NCBI RefSeq assembly: GCF_050030965.1
Contig: NZ_CP188297.1
Span: 1,178,001 to 1,242,000, forward strand
DNA length: 64,000 bases
DNA from: Glutamicibacter sp002979865
GTDB taxonomy: Bacteria; Actinomycetota; Actinomycetes; Actinomycetales; Micrococcaceae
Reading direction: 5' to 3'
Shown here: piece by piece, positions 7,703 through 16,418 of the stretch
How the letters are laid out: every line of letters starts with the position of its first letter
Numbering within the stretch: the stretch's first letter is position 1
Made by a program: the position numbers and the translations under genes
Notes under the pieces: model-generated
Databases searched by the model: none
The model's input: only the letters and a program-made list of their open reading frames with translations
What the model was told of the DNA's origin: nothing

Positions 7703-10261
7703 TTGCCAGCATTTTTCGGCGCACCGTCAGATGGCTCGTTTGAGGAATTCCTCTCTCGATTCCTGTCTTCACGTGCCCAGGCAGCACGTCCCATCGACCT
7801 CACGCGCCTGCTTTCCGCCCGCACCCACGAAGCGGTAGCCACCGCGGCAGCGATTTCCCAGGAGCATGGCCACGACGAGATTGATTCCCTGCACCTCCTG
7901 ATGGCTCTGCTGCGCACCGAACCAGTCGGCGAGCACCTGACCGCCATGGGTATCGACATCGAGGCTTTGAGTGCAGATGCCATCGCGCGCATGCCCAAGT
8001 CCCAGGAGAAGGGCGAGAAACCATCCCACCTATCGTCGGCAGCTCAGCGCAGCCTCTTTGACGCCTATCAGGTTGCTCGTAACTACGGTTCGACCTACAT
8101 CGATCCTGATCATCTTTTCCTGGCCTTCGTTTTCAACCCGGAATCTCCGGTCAGCCAGCTCCTGGCGCAGCACGGCATCACCGGCCAGTCCTTGCAGCAA
8201 GCCGCCATGGAGCAGGCCCAGCGTGGCCAAAACGATACCCAGAACCAGTCCGATTCCGAGTCCGACGTGTCCATGCTCGAACGCTACGGAACCGATCTGA
8301 CCCTGCTGGCCTCCGACGGCCAGATTGATCCGGTGATCGGACGCAAGGAGGAACTGGATCAGGTTATTGAAATCCTGGCCCGTCGCACCAAGAACAACCC
8401 TGTGCTGATTGGCGAGGCCGGCGTGGGCAAGACCGCCATTGCCGAAGGCCTGGCCCGCGCCATCATCGATGACCAGGTACCAGCCCAACTGCGCAATGCG
8501 GCCTTGATCTCCATTGATCTTCCGGGCATGCTCGCCGGAACCCGCTACCGCGGAGATTTCGAGCAGCGGCTCACCGGCCTGCTCGACGAGGTAGCCGCAG
8601 CCGAAGGGCAGGTGCTGATATTCATCGATGAGATGCATCTGCTGGTCGGTGCAGGCTCTGGCGAGTCCGGCAATATGGACGCCGCAAATATCCTCAAGCC
8701 GCGTTTGGCGCGTGGCGAGCTGCACATGATCGGCGCCACTACGCTCGATGAGTTCCGCAAGGTGGAGAAGGACAGCGCGCTGGCTCGGCGCTTCGGCAAG
8801 GTTACTGTCGCCGAGCCGTCGGAGAAAACTGCACTGGCCATTTTGGACGGCCTGCGCGAATCCTACGAGGATCACCACCAGGTGCAGTACACCCCCGAAG
8901 CGCTCAAGGCCGCGGTGACGCTCTCTGCCCGCTACCTGAACGACCGCCAGCTTCCTGACAAGGCCATCGACTTGATCGATATCGCCGGTGCCCGGCGGTC
9001 CATCGCTGCCGGAGATGCCGAGGATGTGCAGTCCCTGCGTGCCGAATTGGTAGACGCCGAGCGTGAGAAGTCACGCGCTATCGGCGAGGAACGATTCGAA
9101 GAAGCTGGCGCATGGCGTGACCACATCGTGGAGATGACCGCGCGCATCAAGGCTGCTGAGGAGGCCGGCGATGCAGGGGTCACCCGGGTAGTGGATGAGA
9201 AGCAGATTTCGGAAGTGATCTCCCGATCCACCGGCATCCCCACCTCGCGCATCTCGGGAGATGACAAGGCACGCTTGGCTTCGCTGGAAGATTCCCTGCA
9301 TGCTTCGGTCATCGGCCAGCACGATGCCGTTGCCGCTGTGGCACGCGCCGTGCGTCGCAACCGTACCGGAATGTCGCCAGCAGGTCGCCCCATCGGCTCG
9401 TTCCTTTTCCTGGGTCCCACCGGCGTCGGAAAGACCGAACTGGCCAAGGCCCTGGCTGCAAACCTCTTCGGTTCGGCCGAATCGCTGGTTCGCGTCGATA
9501 TGAGCGAATACGGTGAGAAGCACACCGTGGCGCGCCTGATCGGAGCACCTCCGGGGTACATCGGCCATGACGAGCCCGGCCAGCTGACCGAGAAGATCCG
9601 CCGCAACCCGTATTCGGTCGTGCTGCTCGATGAAATCGAGAAGGCCCACCCGGACGTGTTCAACGTGCTGCTGCAGGTACTCGATGACGGCCGGTTGACC
9701 GACTCAGCCGGGCGCACTGTCGATTTCTCCAACACGCTGATCCTGATGACCAGCAACCTCGGCGGCGAGTACTTGGCCAACAAGGCCGGAAACTTCGGTT
9801 TCACCTCCGCCAATGCCACCAGCGAGGCTGGAGAAATCCGGGCCAAGGTCATGGGCAAGGTACGCGAGTTCATGCGCCCAGAGTTCCTGAACCGTCTGGA
9901 CGAGGTACTGCTGTTCTCCAAGCTCTCGCAGTCCGAGATTGGCCAGATCGTCAAGCTGGTCATCGCCGAGACCGAAGCTCGCTTAATGGACCAGGAGCTG
10001 AAGCTGGAGGTGAGCGACGCTGCCGTGCAGTGGCTGGCAAACGAAGGCTACGACCCCGAGTTCGGTGCCCGCCCGCTGCGCCGGCTGGTACAGCGCAAGG
10101 TACAGGATGCCATTGCCGACCTGCTGATCAGTGATTCGCTTGCCGCTGGTGACACCGTTTCGGTGGACTACGCCGCTGGCATGCTGAAGGTGCAGAAGAA
10201 AGTCGAGATGCCGACTCCACCTGCTCACAACGAGCACGCGCCAAACTACTTCGATAGCTAG
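7703..10261 (+). CDS. ATP-dependent Clp protease ATP-binding subunit (ClpC/ClpB-type AAA+)
   Basis: An 852-residue Hsp100 unfoldase. Start is TTG at 7703, with AGGAGG 5 nt upstream. The N-domain is atypical for ClpC (begins MPAFFGAPSDGSFEEF). Two AAA+ modules follow: Walker A GEAGVGKT (237-244) with IFIDEMH, and GPTGVGKT (571-578) with LLDEIEKAHPDV. The middle region is short and UVR-like (AEREKSRAIGEERFEEAGAW, near 452-471), as in ClpC and unlike the long ClpB coiled coil. Sensor-2 GARPLRR is present near the C-terminus. It should unfold proteins for ClpP or act in disaggregation. A HAIR-like operator suggests heat-shock control by HspR; a terminator follows. ClpC versus another Hsp100 subfamily is not certain. 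Confidence 0.92.
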   Translation: MPAFFGAPSDGSFEEFLSRFLSSRAQAARPIDLTRLLSARTHEAVATAAAISQEHGHDEIDSLHLLMALLRTEPVGEHLTAMGIDIEALSADAIARMPKSQEKGEKPSHLSSAAQRSLFDAYQVARNYGSTYIDPDHLFLAFVFNPESPVSQLLAQHGITGQSLQQAAMEQAQRGQNDTQNQSDSESDVSMLERYGTDLTLLASDGQIDPVIGRKEELDQVIEILARRTKNNPVLIGEAGVGKTAIAEGLARAIIDDQVPAQLRNAALISIDLPGMLAGTRYRGDFEQRLTGLLDEVAAAEGQVLIFIDEMHLLVGAGSGESGNMDAANILKPRLARGELHMIGATTLDEFRKVEKDSALARRFGKVTVAEPSEKTALAILDGLRESYEDHHQVQYTPEALKAAVTLSARYLNDRQLPDKAIDLIDIAGARRSIAAGDAEDVQSLRAELVDAEREKSRAIGEERFEEAGAWRDHIVEMTARIKAAEEAGDAGVTRVVDEKQISEVISRSTGIPTSRISGDDKARLASLEDSLHASVIGQHDAVAAVARAVRRNRTGMSPAGRPIGSFLFLGPTGVGKTELAKALAANLFGSAESLVRVDMSEYGEKHTVARLIGAPPGYIGHDEPGQLTEKIRRNPYSVVLLDEIEKAHPDVFNVLLQVLDDGRLTDSAGRTVDFSNTLILMTSNLGGEYLANKAGNFGFTSANATSEAGEIRAKVMGKVREFMRPEFLNRLDEVLLFSKLSQSEIGQIVKLVIAETEARLMDQELKLEVSDAAVQWLANEGYDPEFGARPLRRLVQRKVQDAIADLLISDSLAAGDTVSVDYAAGMLKVQKKVEMPTPPAHNEHAPNYFDS

Positions 10262-10276
10262 GCCGGCATAGCCCAT

Positions 10277-10327
10277 AAAGGGGCTTGCTTGCTCGGGACT
10301 TCCGTCCCGGCCAAGCAAGCCCCTTTT
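10277..10327 (+). terminator. stem-loop terminator after the Clp ATPase
   Basis: AAAGGGGCTTGCTTG (10277-10291) pairs with CAAGCAAGCCCCTTT (10312-10326), ending in TTTTCTT; an inner CGGGAC/GTCCCG stem extends it. Confidence 0.9.
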
Positions 10328-10398
10328 CTTCACTTAGAAAGTGCGTTAGTCAGCTGCAGAAATGCAGTCAACCTCTAGCTAAGCAGGAAGACTCCCGG

Positions 10399-10404
10399 TA
10401 CCTT
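10399..10404 (+). promoter_or_regulatory. -10 element (TACCTT) of a leaderless VOC gene
   Basis: TACCTT fits TAnnnT and ends 7 nt before the ATG at 10412, which has no ribosome site; transcription would start at or next to the A of ATG. Confidence 0.4.
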
Positions 10405-10411
10405 TGACTGC

Positions 10412-10768
10412 ATGGCGAACATTGGAATGATCACCCTTGATGCCCTTGACGAGAAAGCTGCCTCGGCTTGGTGGAGGGCTGTTCTGGGCGGGAAATATCT
10501 GGGCCAGTACCCGGGGTTCACCATGATCAGCGTCCCTGGCTTCAGCGCGAGGTTGGGGTTCCAAAAAGTTGATGAGATCACTGCCGGCAAGAACCGGGTT
10601 CATCTCGACTTGGAAGCAAGCACCAGCCGCGAGCAGGAAGTCGCCCGTTGCACAGCCGCTGGCGCAACACGCGTTGAGGACCACACCGAAGATCCCAGTT
10701 TTGGCTGGACCATTATGCGCGATCCTTACGGAATCGTCTTTTGCATTTCCGACCCACACGAGGACTGA
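10412..10768 (+). CDS. VOC-family (glyoxalase-like) protein
   Basis: A 118-residue single-module vicinal oxygen chelate protein. It starts with MITLDALDEKAASAWWRAVL, contains the central HLDLEAS strand and ends with the typical MRDPYGIVFCIS motif. Such proteins bind a metal in a beta-alpha-beta-beta-beta fold; the catalysed reaction cannot be told. There is no ribosome site, and a TACCTT hexamer suggests leaderless transcription. Its stop is 4 nt before the next gene, so 10412-11360 is probably one operon. Confidence 0.8.
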   Translation: MANIGMITLDALDEKAASAWWRAVLGGKYLGQYPGFTMISVPGFSARLGFQKVDEITAGKNRVHLDLEASTSREQEVARCTAAGATRVEDHTEDPSFGWTIMRDPYGIVFCISDPHED

Positions 10769-10772
10769 GGAC

Positions 10773-11360
10773 ATGTCGCTGTTCGCCAGGAAATCATCGG
10801 AGGCTTCGACTCACCGGGTGCAGATCCATTTTGCCCAGCCGATGACCGAACGCCTGCGCAAAGATCATGAAGCGGGCCTGCTCGATACATTGTTGCCCAA
10901 ATACAAGTCTTCCGGAACCATCATCAGCGCCAAGACCACATTGGACGCGGCCGAGGAGCCGATCTCCAGCGACATTGACCTTGAAGTGGCCACCCCCGAA
11001 CCGAAGAAGCTGTTTTCCGAATTGCTCTCTTCGCTCATCGATGGAGGACTTGGGCATGGTTCCTGGCTGATTATTGATGGACAACGCACCGAAGTAGGCG
11101 GCAGTGAGTACGTTTTGCTTCGAACCAGGCTTGGGGCCGAATCGGAATCGGATCTGGAGCCAACAGTCAGGGCCCTGCAGCATGCATTGGGTGACGGCGA
11201 AATCGGATGGCATGAGGATGTCTACTACCGGCATGATGGCCCGGTGTTCGTTTACAACGGCGACTCCGCCCAAGCCATCATCCACGCATTGGAAACAGAA
11301 CTGGTGAAGCATCCGTTGCTGGGCAACGCAGAGATCCTTTCGGTTTCCCCGCAACAGTAA
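10773..11360 (+). CDS. conserved hypothetical protein, 195 aa
   Basis: I do not recognise a named family. The ATG at 10773 follows the VOC stop by 4 nt, implying translational coupling; the frame is open upstream only because it overlaps the VOC gene. The protein is soluble, without signal or membrane segments, with alternating strands and helices such as GSEYVLLRTRLGAES and the C-terminal TELVKHPLLGNAEILSV. The downstream GNAT gene begins 9 nt after its stop, so it is a central member of a three-gene cluster. Confidence 0.75.
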   Translation: MSLFARKSSEASTHRVQIHFAQPMTERLRKDHEAGLLDTLLPKYKSSGTIISAKTTLDAAEEPISSDIDLEVATPEPKKLFSELLSSLIDGGLGHGSWLIIDGQRTEVGGSEYVLLRTRLGAESESDLEPTVRALQHALGDGEIGWHEDVYYRHDGPVFVYNGDSAQAIIHALETELVKHPLLGNAEILSVSPQQ

Positions 11361-11369
11361 AAGGACTCG

Positions 11370-11786
11370 ATGGAACTCTCCACCACTAAGGTGCCTTCCG
11401 AGGAACAAATACTCTCGCTCTACAACGCGGTGGGCTGGAGCGCCTATACAGACAACCCAGACGTACTATTTGAGGGCCTGAAGAATTCAGCATGCGTAAT
11501 CTACGCCTACGACGTAGACCACCAGTTAATCGGCCTTGTGCGCGTGGTCTCGGATAATGCCACCATCTGCTACGTCCAGGACATCCTGGTGCGTCCATCT
11601 ACGCATCGCACCGGCGTAGGCCGTGCTTTGTTCTCTGCCGTACTAGTGAAATATGAGCATGTGCGTCAGCTGGTCCTGAGCACCGATGATGAACCCGGGC
11701 AACGTGCCTTCTACGAATCCATGGGGCTCACGGAAGCGTCGGATTTCCGTCCCGGTGCGATCCGGACCTTTGCCAAATTCTCGTAA
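11370..11786 (+). CDS. GNAT-family N-acetyltransferase
   Basis: A 138-residue acetyltransferase using acetyl-CoA. Motif A is visible as DILVRPSTHRTGVGRALFSAV (pyrophosphate loop near residues 73-90), preceded by LIGLVRVVSDN and followed by the motif B-like ERGQ region RAFYESMGLTE. The acceptor is unknown. ATG at 11370 has AAAGGA 3-8 nt upstream. It is last in the VOC-hypothetical-GNAT cluster. Confidence 0.88.
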   Translation: MELSTTKVPSEEQILSLYNAVGWSAYTDNPDVLFEGLKNSACVIYAYDVDHQLIGLVRVVSDNATICYVQDILVRPSTHRTGVGRALFSAVLVKYEHVRQLVLSTDDEPGQRAFYESMGLTEASDFRPGAIRTFAKFS

Positions 11787-11849
11787 CAGCTCTCCCTTCG
11801 CTGCCTGGCCTGTATAGACTGACCATTCATCGATAATGAGGAGTTATTC

Positions 11850-12758
11850 TTGCGCACCCGTTCGGTCATTGCCCTGTCATCGTTGGCTTTGCTTCTAGCA
11901 GGGTGCAATGCAGCTCCCGAACAAGCAGCGCCAGCCGATTCGACGGCGGCTTCCGTCGCTGGCTCCACTCCGGCGGCACAGCCCGCGTCCGAAACCGGTG
12001 AACCCGGTGAAACCGCCCCCGAGCCTGGACCCGCGGAGTTGGACGCCAACGCCAATTCGGGACAGGCCTGGGCAGATTCCAAAATTGAGATGTGGAAAGA
12101 AAACTCTGGCATCAAGTCCACCAAAGGCTTCTTGTATCCCTACAACCTAATGACTTCTTGGGAATCTCCAGCACCTGGTGCCATCAATATCTTCTTGGAT
12201 AACAGCATGAAGTTTGGAACCCAGATGCGGGAAAGCTACGAAACCAACGAGGATGAGCTGCGCATGATGGGCCGAATCATGTTCGAAAGCGTAGGCGAGG
12301 CCTCGCCGGAATTGGAATCCGTCACCTTCGCTACTGAAGACGGCAATAACTCAGGAACTTTCACCCGGGCTCGTACTGGTGCCGATCCCGAGGACCGCAA
12401 AGCCTGGGCCTCGGAAAAGTACACGCAGTGGCTGTCCGCCATGAACGATACCTACAAATCCCTATGCGGCGCTGAAATCACTGAGCTGGAAATCTACCGC
12501 ACATGCCTGCCCGCTGACCCCCACGCCTACGTTGAGAAAGTCGAGTCGCCTGCGCTTGGCGAACTCGTCGTCACCCTCGCAGACGGTCCATGGATCGACG
12601 GCAAATACGACATGCCCGCATCGATCTTCGTCTCGGGAAATATGATGCTCAAGATCAACGAGCGTGCGGCAACCGGCGAAAAAGTTGAAAAGCTGACGGT
12701 ACTGGCCAGAAATGGCGATGACACCGATACGGCACTCCGCAAGGACTGGGAAATGTAG
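11850..12758 (+). CDS. predicted lipoprotein of unknown function, 302 aa
   Basis: Start is TTG at 11850, with GAGGAG about 7 nt upstream, and a TATAGACT -10 at 11813-11820. The N-terminus is a lipoprotein signal peptide (SSLALLLAGC; lipidated Cys about residue 19). A Pro/Ala/Glu/Thr-rich linker (about 20-70) spaces a globular extracellular domain from the membrane. The domain contains two Cys about 14 residues apart (SLCGAEI and YRTCLP) that may form a disulfide. No family recognised; neighbours give no functional clue. Confidence 0.8.
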   Translation: MRTRSVIALSSLALLLAGCNAAPEQAAPADSTAASVAGSTPAAQPASETGEPGETAPEPGPAELDANANSGQAWADSKIEMWKENSGIKSTKGFLYPYNLMTSWESPAPGAINIFLDNSMKFGTQMRESYETNEDELRMMGRIMFESVGEASPELESVTFATEDGNNSGTFTRARTGADPEDRKAWASEKYTQWLSAMNDTYKSLCGAEITELEIYRTCLPADPHAYVEKVESPALGELVVTLADGPWIDGKYDMPASIFVSGNMMLKINERAATGEKVEKLTVLARNGDDTDTALRKDWEM

Positions 12759-12798
12759 TTCATTTCCTTTCATGATCAGTTGATGGGCCCTCAGCCCC

Positions 12799-12804
12799 TA
12801 GGGT
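12799..12804 (+). promoter_or_regulatory. -10 element (TAGGGT) of a leaderless hydrolase gene
   Basis: TAGGGT fits TAnnnT and ends 7 nt before the ATG at 12812. Confidence 0.35.
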
Positions 12805-12811
12805 GGTACCT

Positions 12812-13474
12812 ATGACCCAAGAACTCTCCATTCCATACGAAGACCTGGAACTCAGCGCGCTCTGGGACCGCGCAAAGGCGGCGAAGGCCGTCATCGTGCT
12901 CGCACACGGTTCAGGTGCTGGAAAGGATCATGACTTCATGGCCGGCTTTGCGCTAGCCGCTGCGAATCTGGGTGCCAGCGTCCTGCGTTTTAATTTCCCC
13001 TACATGGACGCTGGAAAGAAGTTTCCCGATAAAGCGCCAGCTGCGGTCGCAGTGTGGCACCAGGTCCGCCGTTGGGTTGAAGAAAACTTGGCTGAAGGCC
13101 TGCCAATCTTCACAGCGGGAAAGTCCTTTGGCGGGCGCATCGCTTCCCTGTCAGTTGCCGAGGGCATGCCATCGGCAGGGTTGATCTTCCTGGGGTACCC
13201 GTTGCACGCGCCTAAGAAGGAAGAGAAGCTACGCGATGAGCATCTCTACCCGATTGCGGTGCCGATGCTTTTCCTCGAAGGCACCCGCGATCCCTTTGCC
13301 AACCCCGAAAAGATGGAAGAAGTCACCAGCAAGCTGAACCAGGACAGCGAACTTTCCTGGTTCGAAGGTGGCAACCATTCCTTCAAGGTAGCCCGCTCCG
13401 GCCGCACCGTTGCCCAGGATGGCGCGTGGCTGGCGGAAACTGCTCTTGCCTTCATCTCCAAGCACATCGCATAG
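12812..13474 (+). CDS. alpha/beta-family hydrolase (KANL3/Tex30-like)
   Basis: A 220-residue hydrolase. Visible features are the oxyanion strand VIVLAHGSGAGKDHDF, the nucleophile elbow AGKSFGGRIAS (Ser about 105), a possible acid in LEGTRDPFA, and the catalytic His in GGNHSFKV near the C-terminus. This pattern matches the KANL3/Tex30-type alpha/beta hydrolases of bacteria; substrate unknown. ATG at 12812 is preferred over the GTG at 12803; TAGGGT lies 7 nt upstream, so the message may be leaderless. It converges on ramB. Confidence 0.85.
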   Translation: MTQELSIPYEDLELSALWDRAKAAKAVIVLAHGSGAGKDHDFMAGFALAAANLGASVLRFNFPYMDAGKKFPDKAPAAVAVWHQVRRWVEENLAEGLPIFTAGKSFGGRIASLSVAEGMPSAGLIFLGYPLHAPKKEEKLRDEHLYPIAVPMLFLEGTRDPFANPEKMEEVTSKLNQDSELSWFEGGNHSFKVARSGRTVAQDGAWLAETALAFISKHIA

Positions 13475-13484
13475 TCCAACGGTC

Positions 13485-14975
13485 CTAGTCCACCTGCTTT
13501 TCCAGGAATCGGTAGACCTCGGTTTCGTCTACCCCGGGAAAGGCTCCGGTTGGCATGGCCGCCAGCAAGTGGGTATTGGCGCGCGTAGCCGGCCACGCAT
13601 TGCCGAACCACTGGCTGGATAGGTCAGCAGGTGGACGGCGGCAGCAGTTCTCGTCCGGGCAGGTGGATTGGCAGCGCTCCTTGGTATCCCGCCCGCGGAA
13701 CCACTTCACATGCTCAAAAGGCACGCCAATGGACAAGGAGTACAGCCCCGAGGAATGGCGCTCGGTGCGCGCCGTGCACCAGAAGGTCCCATTGACGGTA
13801 TCGGTGTACTGCTCGAAGGAACGGAACTTATCCATCTGCTCGAAGACCACGCGACTTGTCCAATACCGGCAAATGGTCTGGCCTTCAATGGCACCGGTGT
13901 GATCGGCTGGAAAGTTCACTCGGTCATTCTCATAAGCCTTGTGCAAGATGCCCGATTCGTGGACCTTCTGGAAGTGGCAGGTCATCCCCAGATGCTCGGT
14001 GGCAAGGTTGGTGAACCGGTGGGCTGCGGACTCATAGGACACGGCGAAAGCATCGCGCAGATCCTCGATGGCCAACTCACGGTTGTTCTTAGCTCGCCGC
14101 AAGTAGTCCACCGTGGACTTTTCCGGCATCATCAACGCCGCGGCAAAGTAGTTGGTCGCGACCCTCTGCGAGAGGAAATCGAAATAATCGGTTGGAGTCC
14201 TATGACCCAATACGTGATGCCCTAGCGCCTGCAGCAACACCGAACGAGGATCATGTTCCGAGCGGTTCGCCTGCGTCAGATAGATACGCTTGTTCTTCTG
14301 GTCAGTCACCGAACGCGTGGAATGCGGAAGATTGCCCACAAAGCGCAGGCTGAATCCCAGATGCTCGGCGATATCTGCTGCACGATGATGCGAGAGCGGC
14401 CCTGAATCGTGGCCAACTGCAGAGAGGACTTTGGCGGCTTCCTGCTCGATATCCTTGTAGTAGTTGTTGCGTTGGCGCATCTCATGGCGCAACGCGGTAT
14501 TGGCCCGACGGGCTTCTTCAGGGGTCGCGGCCTGCTCGTTCAGGCGGCGTTCCAATTCATGCTGCAGTCCCACCAGGGATTCCAGGACGTCCATGGGCAG
14601 ACGCGTGCCAACACGAACGGTAGGCAATCCCAAGGACTCGTACAGTGGACCGCGTTGGGCACGTTCCAATTCGATCTCCAAAGCAGCACGGCGCGATGGC
14701 GGTTCGGTGCCCAGCAGATCGTCGACTCCAACCCCCATGGCTCCAGCCAGGGACTTAAGCAGCGATAGCTTCGGTTCGCGCTTGCCGTTTTCAATCAGCG
14801 ACAACTGGCTCGGCGCGGTGTCAACGAGCGCCGAGACATCATCCAAGGTCAGTTGCTTGCCCTTGCGCAGAAAGCGGATTCTGCGGCCGAGAGCAATGGC
14901 GTCGAGTTCTGTATCTTCGCTGCCAGCGCCATTGCCGGCTGAGTTCACTGAGCGATTCCATGTGGTTGCAGTCAC
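13485..14975 (-). CDS. ramB: RamB-type XRE transcriptional regulator of acetate/glyoxylate metabolism
   Basis: A 496-residue regulator. An N-terminal XRE helix-turn-helix (about 28-87) has RIRFLRKGKQLTLDDVSAL and APSQLSLIENGKREP. A central domain shows the degenerate IrrE/ImmA-like region (LLQALGHHVLGH, ATNYFAAALMMPE). The C-terminal short-chain fatty acyl regulator domain has a Cys-rich cluster (CQSTCPDENCCRRPP). In Corynebacterium and mycobacteria RamB controls aceA, aceB and acetate activation; here aceA-aceB lie 2 kb away. Only 10 nt separate it from the convergent hydrolase. Start ATG 14975; family assignment is strong, target genes inferred. Confidence 0.88.
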   Translation of the reverse strand: MTATTWNRSVNSAGNGAGSEDTELDAIALGRRIRFLRKGKQLTLDDVSALVDTAPSQLSLIENGKREPKLSLLKSLAGAMGVGVDDLLGTEPPSRRAALEIELERAQRGPLYESLGLPTVRVGTRLPMDVLESLVGLQHELERRLNEQAATPEEARRANTALRHEMRQRNNYYKDIEQEAAKVLSAVGHDSGPLSHHRAADIAEHLGFSLRFVGNLPHSTRSVTDQKNKRIYLTQANRSEHDPRSVLLQALGHHVLGHRTPTDYFDFLSQRVATNYFAAALMMPEKSTVDYLRRAKNNRELAIEDLRDAFAVSYESAAHRFTNLATEHLGMTCHFQKVHESGILHKAYENDRVNFPADHTGAIEGQTICRYWTSRVVFEQMDKFRSFEQYTDTVNGTFWCTARTERHSSGLYSLSIGVPFEHVKWFRGRDTKERCQSTCPDENCCRRPPADLSSQWFGNAWPATRANTHLLAAMPTGAFPGVDETEVYRFLEKQVD

Positions 14976-15185
14976 ATGACAAGGTTATGCCAAGGATCGT
15001 GAAAATTTCTAGATCTTCCGGATTCAACCCGTAATTCAATCGCCCAGCAGGGACGCGAAAGCAAATATTCACGGTTCTTTCCTTGCTTCCCCGGCGAGCT
15101 ACTCTCAACAAATGCACAGCCTTTCTGCGGAATCTTCAGCGAAGCGCAAACGTTGAAACTACAAAGAGATCCCGCAAGGAGCACC

Positions 15186-15806
15186 ATGCACGCAGTCTCC
15201 ACCCGCCCCCTACCGGCCCCGCGCCATGCCCACGATCCACCCCGGACTTTGGTCATCGTCGGCACCGATGGCGCAGGCAAAAGCACCACTATTGAAGCTT
15301 TAGTACAGCAGCTACGCAACGATCGCATTCAGGCTCGTAGGCTCGCAAACGTCGCCGCGCGGAGCTGGCTTACCAAATTCTCTCGCGCCCTGGGAATCAC
15401 GTTCCCGACTTTCACCCAGGATTTCTTCGAAACTTCCATTCGCAGCTTCAATGTTGCCCGCAATATGCTTTTCGCGGCCCGCTCTCCCGGACTCAGCGTG
15501 ATGGACCGGCACCTGTATTGCCAATTAGTGCTGCGGCGCTTACGCGGCCATCCTCCGGGACTGCTCCTCCCCTGGCTTGCGGCGAAAAGTACCGAGCACG
15601 CGAGAATTGTCCTGCTCGACATCGACCCCATCCTTGCCTTTGAGCGGATCAATTCCCGTGGCAAAGACGACGAAAGCATGGAGTATCTCAGGGACAGTCG
15701 AGATGAGTATCTGCGCCTTGCGCAAGTGCACGGTTGGATCACCCTTGATGCCTCGCTGCCCACATCCCAGCTGGTTGAACAACTTCGCTTGGTCATCGGC
15801 AAGTAG
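15186..15806 (+). CDS. thymidylate kinase-like P-loop protein
   Basis: A 206-residue nucleotide kinase-like protein. A Walker A loop (VIVGTDGAGKSTTIEAL) lies near residues 23-39, a DRH motif (SVMDRHLYCQLV) corresponds to the DRY/DRH site of dTMP kinases, and LLDIDP is a Walker B-like strand. The order fits dTMP kinase folds, but the sequence diverges from canonical tmk, so the acceptor is uncertain. ATG at 15186 is chosen because AAGGAG lies 5 nt upstream; an ORF start 11 codons earlier has no site. Divergent from ramB; hutD follows after 9 nt. Confidence 0.75.
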   Translation: MHAVSTRPLPAPRHAHDPPRTLVIVGTDGAGKSTTIEALVQQLRNDRIQARRLANVAARSWLTKFSRALGITFPTFTQDFFETSIRSFNVARNMLFAARSPGLSVMDRHLYCQLVLRRLRGHPPGLLLPWLAAKSTEHARIVLLDIDPILAFERINSRGKDDESMEYLRDSRDEYLRLAQVHGWITLDASLPTSQLVEQLRLVIGK

Positions 15807-15809
15807 ACT
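15804..15809 (+). promoter_or_regulatory. -10 element (TAGACT) of leaderless hutD-like gene
   Basis: TAGACT ends 6 nt before the ATG at 15816 and overlaps the stop codon of the preceding gene. With no ribosome site, a leaderless message is likely. Confidence 0.5.
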
Positions 15810-15815
15810 CGTCCC

Positions 15816-16418
15816 ATGAGCGAAGCACAAGCATCTTTTGCACCGGGTTCCATTCTCGAATTGGCGCAAAGCACCAAGAAGCAATGGGAGCTAGGGCAGG
15901 TCCGGCTCATTGCGAGCGGCATTCTGGCGCAGGACGGAACGTTGCGGTCCAGCGAACTGCGGGAATCAACCTGGCAACTGTCGATTCGCTCTATCGAGAA
16001 ATCTACAGCCTTCACTCCGTCGCCTTCGGCTCAAGTCTTCACGTTGATCACCGGCGATTTCGTGCAGCTGGATGTAGACGGGCAAGAGCACGGATTGGAA
16101 CCGCTGCGCCCGTTGAAATTCGAAACGAGAAATTCTGTCCGGGCGAGCCAGCCCGCCGAAGAACTGCTCATCGTGCACGTGGCCGCCGTTCCAGAGCAGG
16201 TACGAGCCACCGTTCGCATTGTCGAGCTGTCCAAAAAGCGCGAGCAATACCTCTTTGATGGGCAACTGGGCCTTTTGGTCCAGGGCTCCGCCAAGCTCTT
16301 GCTCGGCGACAGCGAACAGTCGCTGAACCTGCGTGACACCGTCGTTGGCTCTGACGCCGGTGAACCACGCATCTCCGGCCGCGGTTTCATGGCTGTGGTT
16401 TCTTTCGACCAGCCCTAG
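15816..16418 (+). CDS. HutD/Ves-family protein
   Basis: A 200-residue protein with the cupin-like HutD/Ves pattern: an N-terminal WELGQVRLIASG segment, then STWQLSIRSIEKSTAFTP, LITGDFVQLDVDGQ, and a late strand pair ending in SGRGFMAVVSFD. HutD proteins occur with histidine utilisation genes, but no hut gene is present here, so the role is open. ATG at 15816 lacks a ribosome site; TAGACT 6 nt upstream suggests leaderless transcription independent of the kinase-like gene. Confidence 0.7.
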   Translation: MSEAQASFAPGSILELAQSTKKQWELGQVRLIASGILAQDGTLRSSELRESTWQLSIRSIEKSTAFTPSPSAQVFTLITGDFVQLDVDGQEHGLEPLRPLKFETRNSVRASQPAEELLIVHVAAVPEQVRATVRIVELSKKREQYLFDGQLGLLVQGSAKLLLGDSEQSLNLRDTVVGSDAGEPRISGRGFMAVVSFDQP

